Origin: Pseudomonas sp. G2-4
Lineage (GTDB): Bacteria > Pseudomonadota > Gammaproteobacteria > Pseudomonadales > Pseudomonadaceae
Direction: 5' to 3'
Length of the DNA stretch: 64,000 bases
Assembly (NCBI RefSeq): GCF_030064125.1
Contig: NZ_CP125957.1
Coordinates: forward strand, 4,402,001 to 4,466,000
Numbering within the stretch: the first letter of the stretch is position 1; each line of letters opens with the position of its first letter. Shown in pieces: positions 57,654 to 64,000 of the stretch. Below the pieces are notes generated by a model. That model was not told where the DNA came from and made no database searches. It saw nothing but the letters and a program-made list of their open reading frames with translations. Position numbers and translations under genes: made by a program.

Positions 57654-60089
57654 TCAGAACCCCACACTGGCCTGCACGAAGAACGTGCGCGGGGCGCCGG
57701 CATAGATGCCCGAGTTGTTGTCGCTGGAGCGGGTGTAGTACTGATGGTCGAACAGGTTTTTCACCCCGGCACCCACTTTCAGGTTCGACAACTGCGCGCC
57801 GAAGTCATAGCCGGCGCGCACGTTCCAGAGCACGTAGCCGGGCATGTCACCAAACTGCCCGTCGGCGCTGCCGTCAGTGATGTAGTCATCGCTGAAACTG
57901 CCATCGGCCTTCACGTTGTTGCCCGGTGAACGCTGCTTGGACTGGGCAAAGGCGTCGAGGTTGTAGGTCCAGCGATTGACGTCATAACGCAGGCCCAAGG
58001 TGGCCACCTGACGAGAATAGAACGGCAGGTCACGGCCCTTGAAGCTCGGGATCTCGCCTTCGTAGGTCGCACGGGTGTAGGTGAAACCGGCATTGGCACT
58101 CAAGCCTTCGAGGCGCGGATCCAGCGCGGCCATGTCGTAGTGCACCGAGGCTTCCAGGCCCTGGTGCTTGGTGGCGCCCATGTTGGTCCAGCCCACGTCG
58201 TTGCTGATGTATTGCAGCTCGTCATCGAAGTCGATGTAGAACAGCGTCACTTCCCCGCCCCACACGTCATCGTTGTAGCGCGTACCGATCTCGTAGGTCT
58301 TGGCCTTCTCCGGGCTCAAGCCGTTGGCGGTGTTGTTACCGTCGCCACCCTGGCCGAGCTGGAAATATTGCAGGCTGCCGAACGAGGTCTCGTAGTTGGC
58401 GAACAGCTTCCACGCATCGGACAGGTGATACATCACGCTCAGTGCCGGCAGCGGTTCGTTACTGTCGATGCTGCGGCGTTTTTCCTGCACCGGGCGACCG
58501 GCGGTGTCGAGCACCGGGCGGTCGTGCCATTCGGTGCTGATGCGTTCAAAGCGGATGCCCGGGGTGATGGTCCATTTGCCGACATCGATCTTGTCATCGA
58601 GGTAGACCGCGTGAGCTTCAGTGCCGCCGGTACGGTCCTGGTAGACATGACCGTCGGCGCCCGGACGCACCACCGGCTGGTTATCCCGCAACGCCAGGCG
58701 ACTGGCCTCTTCGTGCATGCCCTCCTTGAGGTAGCGATAACCGATGCTGGCCTCCTGGGTGGTGGGGCCGAGGTCGAACACATGGGACACCCGGGGCTCG
58801 ATACCGAAGGTGTAATAGGTGCGCGGGTAGGACGCCAGGTTGCGTTGGTCCCGGGAGGCGATGGTGCTGCCACGGTAGCTGTCGGAGTAATAGGTCAGCA
58901 CTTCGGCCTGGGTGCGGTCGTCGACCTGTCGCAACCACTTGAACGACACGTCCTTGCGCCGGCCACTGAAGTTGTCCCAGTCGCGGTCGGACTGGTACGG
59001 GTCCGCGTCGTATTGCTTCTGGGTCAGGCCACCGGGCATGTCGGCCTTGGCGTCGTAGTAATGGAAGTTCAGCGAGAAGTCGTCCACCTCGGTGGGCGCC
59101 CAATGGGTCTTGAGGATGACGTCGTCGATGTCGTTGCCATTGTTGCTCTGGCGATAGCCGTTGCCGTTCACGCCGGAATACAGCAGCGCGACGCCCAGGC
59201 CGTTGTCCGCCGTGCCGCCGAGGAACGCCGTGTCGATGTGCTTCCAGCCGCCACGCTGGGAGGTTTCCAGGGTGGTGCCGATTTCACCGGTGGCTTTTTC
59301 CGGGATGGCGCGGGTCACGAAGTTGATCACCCCGCCGACGTTCTGCGGCCCATAGCGCACGGAACCGGCGCCGCGTACCACGTCGATGCTGTCCAGGTTA
59401 CCCGAGGAAATCGGCGCCATGGACAGTTGCGGCTGGCCGTAGGGGGCGAACGCAGCCGGAACACCGTCGATCAGCACCGTGGAGCGTGGTGACAAGCGCG
59501 AAGTCAGGCCACGCACCCCGACGTTAAGGGAGATGTCGCTGCCACCGGTGCCGTTGGCCTCCTGCACCTGCACCCCCGGCACACGCCGCAGCACATCGCC
59601 GACGTTCATGGCGCCCTGCTCCACCATCGCTTCGCGGCGGATCACCGTCCGTGCGCCGGGGTGGTTCTGCACCACTTCGGCGTTGGCATCGCCGAGCCAG
59701 TCGCCGACCACTTGGATTTCGGTGGCCCCCAGCTCCAGCGGGCCAGCACCGGATGCCGACGGCGCCGGCAACACCGTCACCGAGCCGTCGTCGATCTGGT
59801 ATTGCAGGCCGCTGCCCTGCAGCAATTGGCGCAGGGCCGCTTCCGGGGACAGGTTGCCATTCACCGCCGGGGCTTGCTTACCGGCCACCCGCTCGGGACT
59901 GAAGAACACTTGCAACGAGGTCTGCTGGCCGAGTTGACTCAAGGCCTGGCCCAACGGTTGCGCCTGGATGTGAATGTTACTGGCCTGATCGGCGAATGCT
60001 TGGGGCAGCGCGGCGCTGACGGCCAGGGTCAAGGCCAGCGGCAGCCAGCGCGAAGAGGTGCGGTTGTGGTTTTTGGCGGAGGTTTTCAC
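57654..60089 (-). CDS. fecA: FecA-like TonB-dependent ferric-citrate receptor with signalling domain
   Basis: An 811-residue outer-membrane receptor. Signal peptide, then an STN signalling domain (IHIQAQPLGQALSQLGQQTS), a plug and a beta-barrel ending in Phe. It matches E. coli FecA at many points: VVGDWLGDA, TVLIDGVPAAFAPYGQPQLS, RYGPQNVGGVINFVTRAIPE, YLDDKIDVGKWTITPG. Ferric citrate is therefore the best guess for the ligand. Start: GTG at 60089 with AGGACAGGG 6 bases before; a TTG at 60116 has no site. Downstream of fecI and fecR. Confidence 0.9.
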   Translation of the reverse strand: MKTSAKNHNRTSSRWLPLALTLAVSAALPQAFADQASNIHIQAQPLGQALSQLGQQTSLQVFFSPERVAGKQAPAVNGNLSPEAALRQLLQGSGLQYQIDDGSVTVLPAPSASGAGPLELGATEIQVVGDWLGDANAEVVQNHPGARTVIRREAMVEQGAMNVGDVLRRVPGVQVQEANGTGGSDISLNVGVRGLTSRLSPRSTVLIDGVPAAFAPYGQPQLSMAPISSGNLDSIDVVRGAGSVRYGPQNVGGVINFVTRAIPEKATGEIGTTLETSQRGGWKHIDTAFLGGTADNGLGVALLYSGVNGNGYRQSNNGNDIDDVILKTHWAPTEVDDFSLNFHYYDAKADMPGGLTQKQYDADPYQSDRDWDNFSGRRKDVSFKWLRQVDDRTQAEVLTYYSDSYRGSTIASRDQRNLASYPRTYYTFGIEPRVSHVFDLGPTTQEASIGYRYLKEGMHEEASRLALRDNQPVVRPGADGHVYQDRTGGTEAHAVYLDDKIDVGKWTITPGIRFERISTEWHDRPVLDTAGRPVQEKRRSIDSNEPLPALSVMYHLSDAWKLFANYETSFGSLQYFQLGQGGDGNNTANGLSPEKAKTYEIGTRYNDDVWGGEVTLFYIDFDDELQYISNDVGWTNMGATKHQGLEASVHYDMAALDPRLEGLSANAGFTYTRATYEGEIPSFKGRDLPFYSRQVATLGLRYDVNRWTYNLDAFAQSKQRSPGNNVKADGSFSDDYITDGSADGQFGDMPGYVLWNVRAGYDFGAQLSNLKVGAGVKNLFDHQYYTRSSDNNSGIYAGAPRTFFVQASVGF

Positions 60090-60187
60090 GTCGAACCCTG
60101 TCCTGTCGAATCGCAAGAATACGCGTCTGTTAATGCAAACCAGTTGCAGTTGGACAAGAAGACGAAGAACTCGAAAAAAACCTGAAT

Positions 60188-61171
60188 CTATCGCGCAATT
60201 ATTTCCTGGCTGCCGTCCTCCAGGGTTCGCACGGCCACTGGCAGGATGTTTGGCAGCGCCTTGAGCAGCGCCTCGGGATCATCGGAACGGAACACGCTGG
60301 TCAGGCGCAGATTGCCCACCGCCGCGCTGCCGACCCGCAAGGGCTTGGCCCGGTAGCGGGAAACCTCCTCGGCCACTTCACTCAACGGCGCGTTGTTGAA
60401 CACCAGTTTGCCGCTGCGCCAGGCAGTCAGCGCATCGGCGTTGATCGCGTAAGGTGCGGCGACCTTGCCCTGAGCATCGATCTGGGTGCCCAGGCCCGCC
60501 GTAAGGCTGACGAACTGCAATCGCGGCGCACCCCGCCCCTGGACCTTGACGCTGCCCTGCTCCACCGCCACCCGGGTTGTGTCAGCATCGCGACGCACGT
60601 CGAAGCGCGTCCCGGTCACCGTCACCTGGCCATTACCCGCTTCGACGGTAAATGGGCGGCCGGCATCATGCTCGACACTGAACAACGCCTCGCCTTCGAG
60701 CAGTTCCACCCGCCGCTGATGGTGCGCGAATTGAACACGTATCCGGCTACGGCTGTTGAGGTCGATCACCGAGCCGTCCGGCAATGCGAGGTGCCGACGC
60801 TCGCCGAAGGCCGTGGCAAATTCGCCGCTGTAATCGGTGGAGGAACTCAAGCCGCTGAACAAACCCAATCCGATCGCCACCGCGAGCAGCCCGGCGGCGA
60901 CCGCATAGCGCAGCAACGGCCGGCGCCTGGGGCGTTCGGCGGGACGTTCGCACAATGCTTGCAGGCGTTCCCGGGGCAGCAGGTCCGTGGCGCTCCAGAT
61001 ACCCTGGAGCAACTGGATTTCATCGCGATGATTGGGATGTTCGTCGAGCCAGGCTTCGAAACCCTGGCGTTCCTCGAGACTCATGGCAGGCGCTTGCAAG
61101 CGCACGAACCATTGCGCCGCCGCGTCGCGAACCCTGTCCTGCCCGCACGGGCATTCACGGCTATCCATCAT
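60188..61171 (-). CDS. fecR: FecR-like transmembrane sigma regulator
   Basis: A 327-residue protein. A cytoplasmic DUF4880 domain (WFVRLQAPAMSLEERQGFEAW), one membrane helix (YAVAAGLLAVAIGLGLFSG), the periplasmic FecR domain (FGERRHLALPDGSVIDLNS) and a C-terminal domain that reads the receptor's STN. It passes the signal to FecI when FecA binds its ligand. Start: ATG at 61171 with AGGA 6 bases before. Confidence 0.9.
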   Translation of the reverse strand: MMDSRECPCGQDRVRDAAAQWFVRLQAPAMSLEERQGFEAWLDEHPNHRDEIQLLQGIWSATDLLPRERLQALCERPAERPRRRPLLRYAVAAGLLAVAIGLGLFSGLSSSTDYSGEFATAFGERRHLALPDGSVIDLNSRSRIRVQFAHHQRRVELLEGEALFSVEHDAGRPFTVEAGNGQVTVTGTRFDVRRDADTTRVAVEQGSVKVQGRGAPRLQFVSLTAGLGTQIDAQGKVAAPYAINADALTAWRSGKLVFNNAPLSEVAEEVSRYRAKPLRVGSAAVGNLRLTSVFRSDDPEALLKALPNILPVAVRTLEDGSQEIIAR

Positions 61172-61208
61172 GCAAGGTCCTGTGGTTCAGGTGGAAGATG
61201 GCGACGGA

Positions 61209-61709
61209 TCATTGGCCTGGCCCGTCCAGGCGATCGCGCAGATGCCGCAGGGTGCGGATCATATACTTTTCCACCATATTTTTTGACAAGCCCAGGCGCT
61301 CGGCGATTTCCGCCTGGGTCAGGCCTTCGATCTTCTGCCAGACAAACACCGTACGGCAGTTGGCCGGCAGCTCGGCAAGCGCTCGCTCGATGGAGTCTGC
61401 CAGCTGGATCGCGTGCATGTAGTGCTCCGGGTCGCCCGAAAGCGACTGGCTGTGGTCGACGGCCGCCTCCTCCATGGCCCCACGTCGATCTTCACGCCGA
61501 TAGCCATCCACTGCAATATTGCGTGCCGTCTGGTGCAGATAGGCCCGCGGCTGCTCGACCCCGGCCGAATCGGACTCAAGCACCCGCACAAAGGTGTCGT
61601 GGGCCAGGTCCTCGGCCTGCTGGCGATTGCGCAGGCGACGGGTCCAGGTGCCGATCAACTCTTCGTAATGCTCGAAAAAGCCGGTTCTGCGGGGCAGCTT
61701 GGGGGTCAT
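61209..61709 (-). CDS. fecI: FecI-like ECF sigma factor
   Basis: A 166-residue iron-starvation sigma factor. Region 2 has ELIGTWTRRLRNRQQAEDLAHD, and region 4 has EGLTQAEIAERLGLSKNMVE. It directs transcription of fecA. First gene of the fecI-fecR-fecA set, with 37 bases to fecR. A weak Fur-like repeat lies just upstream. Confidence 0.9.
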   Translation of the reverse strand: MTPKLPRRTGFFEHYEELIGTWTRRLRNRQQAEDLAHDTFVRVLESDSAGVEQPRAYLHQTARNIAVDGYRREDRRGAMEEAAVDHSQSLSGDPEHYMHAIQLADSIERALAELPANCRTVFVWQKIEGLTQAEIAERLGLSKNMVEKYMIRTLRHLRDRLDGPGQ

Positions 61710-61736
61710 CGCGGCGCGCTGTGGAAATGGGGCGTG

Positions 61737-61755
61737 AATAGTAATGCTTCCTATT
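61737..61755 (-). promoter_or_regulatory. Possible Fur site upstream of fecI
   Basis: AATAG/CTATT inverted repeat around AATGCTTC, about 28 bases before the fecI start. The match to the Fur consensus is weak; it is listed for its position before an iron-starvation sigma gene. Confidence 0.3.
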
Positions 61756-61861
61756 AAGGCGAAGCAAACCTATTGCGGTGCCTGTCGTCCGAAGCTTTTC
61801 CAGCCTGTAAGCGCGCGCCGGTTTTGGCACCGCTAAGCGGAGTAATTGGCACCAGCCTCTG

Positions 61862-62266
61862 TTAGGACGGTTGAGTGGGCCAATCGAAAGATGTGGGAAA
61901 TCCGGCCTCCATCTGAATTCGGTTGAGCGCAACGCGATACTGCTTCCATTCCAGCAGCGCTGCCAATTCGATATCTGTCGCAATTCCAAGGTCAGCGGCA
62001 TCCTGGAGCGGAGCCATGCGGGTCGTAGCTACCGCCAGCATCTGGTCGCGCTGCACAAGCGCGGATGCTCGAAGCTCATCTTCCGTTGGCATATTCACAT
62101 CCGGTAGCTGCGGAAGCTCTGGAGAGGCCAACGCAAAGCCATTGGCCACGCTGACGAGCATTCCATTGCACATGCCTTCGACGGCCTTCCGGTATTGATC
62201 ATCGGTAATCTCGACCCCGCCTTCGATGACGTCGCTCGATACCATGCCATCAGTTGCATACGGCAT
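61862..62266 (-). CDS. Phage tail-fibre assembly protein
   Basis: A 134-residue protein. The C-terminal LLEWKQYRVALNRIQMEAGF followed by a WP near the end is the tail-fibre assembly chaperone signature of P2/Mu-like phages. Directly downstream of the fibre gene, sharing one base, so one operon. Confidence 0.85.
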   Translation of the reverse strand: MPYATDGMVSSDVIEGGVEITDDQYRKAVEGMCNGMLVSVANGFALASPELPQLPDVNMPTEDELRASALVQRDQMLAVATTRMAPLQDAADLGIATDIELAALLEWKQYRVALNRIQMEAGFPTSFDWPTQPS

Positions 62267-63570
62267 TATTTAATCCTCAAGTAGTAAGTCACGCCGATGT
62301 TCTTGGTCCGTGTTTCGTTACCGATTCGCGGCGTACCGTTCGCTCCGTCATCACCGAGCAGTGGATAGGCACCATTTCGAACAGTCGCTCGATACACCAC
62401 GCCGGGATCGGCTGCCACAGAGTTGCCGCCGATGCCTGTGTTATTAGGACTTTGCAACGGTTCGACGGAGGTGGTAGGGAGGTTGGTACCGCGTGTAGCC
62501 AGCCCAAAGCCTTGGAACTGATCGTCCTCAACCGTCCCAACCGAGCCCGCACGAATCGACCTCCGCTCTGTGTTAATGAGGTTGATACGCTGATTATTTA
62601 GCGGACTACCTGCCAAGGAGATTAGGCCACTAGCCTGTACCAGAGGCGCGCTACCGCTCACTACCTCCGCTATAAGCACACCGTCGTTATAGGGGTCAGC
62701 GGCACTGAGTTTGATGTACCGGTAGGACTGATTGGTCGGCGGCTCCAGCACGGCCGAAAGATGCGTGAATACCGGAATAGGAACACCAATGGGCTGTAGT
62801 GCCCACAGCTCGGCCTGGGTAGTGGTTGAGATAGGTAGAGGGTTTAACAGCACAAAATCGATACCGTCGTATTCGACGTCTGATAGTTGTCCGGCCATAA
62901 AGACGGCCGGGATTTTGACGCCGAACATTGAATACTGCTTGAGGCTTTTTGCCCCCTTGGTGGAAATATTGAGCGTGTCCGCTCCAGTACTCGCCACGTT
63001 GAATTTCACGCGGAATCGCTGGTTGGCAGCGTATGCGGTTATAGCTGGTGACGGGGTAAGCGTTAATGCAGAAGCGGCCCCCCCAGTAGTGAAGGCTGTA
63101 GCGCCTTGAGACTGGATGCTGGCAATACTGGCTTTTCCAGCAAGCGCGTTCGTCATGGTGGTGGCAAAGTTCGGATCCCCGCCCAGAGCATCCGCAAGTT
63201 CCTTGAGGGTATCGAGTGCAGCCGGTGATGAGGCGACCAGACTGGCCACAGCCTGTTGAATTGCAGTGCTCACCTCAGTCTTGGTAAAAGCATCCGTTAT
63301 GCCAAAGCCCGAAACGGTCGTAGGCTTGCCCGTTAGCTTTGCCCAGGTGTTCGCTGCGGCCTGGATGGCCTGGATCGACTTGAGCAACTGCGAGTCGTCA
63401 GCAGGATTTAGAGTAATGCCTGCCCCTGCAATTACGTTGACGATCTCCCGCTGGACGGCATTTAGCCACGCGGCGGTGATCATAGTTGCGTCAATACCTG
63501 AGCCTGGCTGTCCTTGGGTGTATTCACCCGCACCGTTTGCCGTGCTGGTGCTATCTCCGATTTTTTGCAT
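62266..63570 (-). CDS. Phage tail fibre protein
   Basis: A 434-residue fibre. The N terminus MQKIGDSTSTANGAGEYTQG and the attachment region ITAAWLNAVQREIVNVI are typical of pseudomonad prophage/tailocin fibres. Residues ~95-150 hold short repeats of the fibre shaft (AKLTGKPTTVSGFGITDAF; ALDTLKELADALGGDPNF). The C-terminal ~200 residues should bind the host surface. Start: ATG at 63570 with GGAG 8 bases before; it shares one base with the upstream stop. Confidence 0.88.
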   Translation of the reverse strand: MQKIGDSTSTANGAGEYTQGQPGSGIDATMITAAWLNAVQREIVNVIAGAGITLNPADDSQLLKSIQAIQAAANTWAKLTGKPTTVSGFGITDAFTKTEVSTAIQQAVASLVASSPAALDTLKELADALGGDPNFATTMTNALAGKASIASIQSQGATAFTTGGAASALTLTPSPAITAYAANQRFRVKFNVASTGADTLNISTKGAKSLKQYSMFGVKIPAVFMAGQLSDVEYDGIDFVLLNPLPISTTTQAELWALQPIGVPIPVFTHLSAVLEPPTNQSYRYIKLSAADPYNDGVLIAEVVSGSAPLVQASGLISLAGSPLNNQRINLINTERRSIRAGSVGTVEDDQFQGFGLATRGTNLPTTSVEPLQSPNNTGIGGNSVAADPGVVYRATVRNGAYPLLGDDGANGTPRIGNETRTKNIGVTYYLRIK

Positions 63571-64000
63571 CAGTTGTCTCCGTAGCCGAATAGCAAAATG
63601 GACTCGGCCGGTTTCATCTGGCTGAGTCGGCACTCAAGTGCTTTGTTGCCCCAGGATGCTAAGGGGTCCCCTGCGGCGGTTAAGCCCGCCACTGCGTAGG
63701 TGACGGTCACGTCGGGGGCACTGACTCGCCAAGTGAAATTCCAGTCGCCGCCGTAAAGTCGGTCACCGGCTCGCGCGGAGCCTGCGCGGGCTGGTCGAAA
63801 GGTAGTGATGGTGATGTCGTAGCCAAGAGACTTGGCCAGAGCGATAAAAAAGGGCTTGCTTTGGCCTCCACGGGCTTGCAGCTTACTAACCACTGCCTGG
63901 ACGCGCTGGCGGACGGATTGCGGCACGCCAATCAGGCACGGATCAGGCAGCGCTAGCACGCGTTCCCACTCGGCCAGCCCCATACCGCTATCAGCAAAAA
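63570..64000 (-). CDS. Phage tail protein, YmfQ/DUF2313 family (N terminus off window)
   Basis: At least 137 residues, with ADSG-MGLAEWERVLALPDPC and GDRLYGGDWNFTW typical of Mu gp48-like YmfQ baseplate proteins. The frame is still open at the window edge, so the true start lies beyond 64000; the Met at 63983 is probably internal. It marks a baseplate/tail gene cluster continuing to the right. Confidence 0.8.
   Translation of the reverse strand, partial: FADSGMGLAEWERVLALPDPCLIGVPQSVRQRVQAVVSKLQARGGQSKPFFIALAKSLGYDITITTFRPARAGSARAGDRLYGGDWNFTWRVSAPDVTVTYAVAGLTAAGDPLASWGNKALECRLSQMKPAESILLFGYGDN

Noticed and set aside
58140..59492. 450-codon plus-strand frame opposite fecA
   Set aside because: Shadow of the well-supported FecA-like receptor.

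Overview
The window is chromosomal DNA of a Pseudomonas, most likely of the fluorescens group. The evidence is the gene order tig-clpP-clpX-lon-hupB-ppiD with tRNA-Leu/His/Arg beside folD, a PrrF-type iron-regulated small RNA, high-GC codon use, and two families of Pseudomonas REP palindromes scattered between genes. No genome database was consulted; family names rest on motifs recognised by eye.

Layout. 1-5.3 kb: a DUF6124 protein, prrF with its Fur box, an M14 carboxypeptidase, and a divergent locus pairing a catalase-like SrpA protein and cytochrome b561 with an ECF sigma factor and its anti-sigma; both arms carry the same GGAATAA-N14-CGYC promoter-like element. 5.4-13.2 kb: an IclR regulator divergent from a seven-gene operon that combines a spermidine/opine-type ABC importer with a three-subunit HcnABC/opine-oxidase-like dehydrogenase. 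13.5-23 kb: an LRR-protein kinase, YebC, a short orphan VgrG, a D-cysteine desulfhydrase/ACC deaminase-like enzyme, 2,4-dienoyl-CoA reductase, a nitrilase-fold protein that has lost its catalytic Cys, and an AraC regulator. 23-33.6 kb: a 28-residue acidic ORF, a lipoprotein, the protein quality-control block (ppiD, hupB, lon, clpX, clpP, tig), a degenerate tRNA-like sequence and a three-tRNA operon. 33.9-43.8 kb: folD, pbpG, a 0.7-kb inverted-repeat element, small hypothetical proteins, TerC, NhaR, an MFS transporter and SstT. 43.9-57.5 kb: housekeeping and transport genes (YceH, AroE-like, NCS2 permease, NAT, exonuclease III), two adjacent c-di-GMP enzymes, an ArsN2-like acetyltransferase, a frameshifted DapF-like gene and a YbjJ-type MFS protein. 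57.6-61.7 kb: a fecIRA ferric-citrate uptake/signalling set. 61.8-64 kb: the edge of a Mu/P2-like prophage or tailocin tail cluster running off the window.

How the genes work together. Iron control recurs (prrF near one end, fecIRA near the other). The chaperone/protease block is preceded by a sigma-32-like lon promoter. The least explained systems are the ABC-importer/dehydrogenase operon at 6.5-13.2 kb, whose substrate is unknown, and the ECF/SrpA/cytochrome b561 module. Several genes look like pseudoenzymes or decayed genes: the nitrilase-fold protein, the C39-like lipoprotein and the DapF-like gene.
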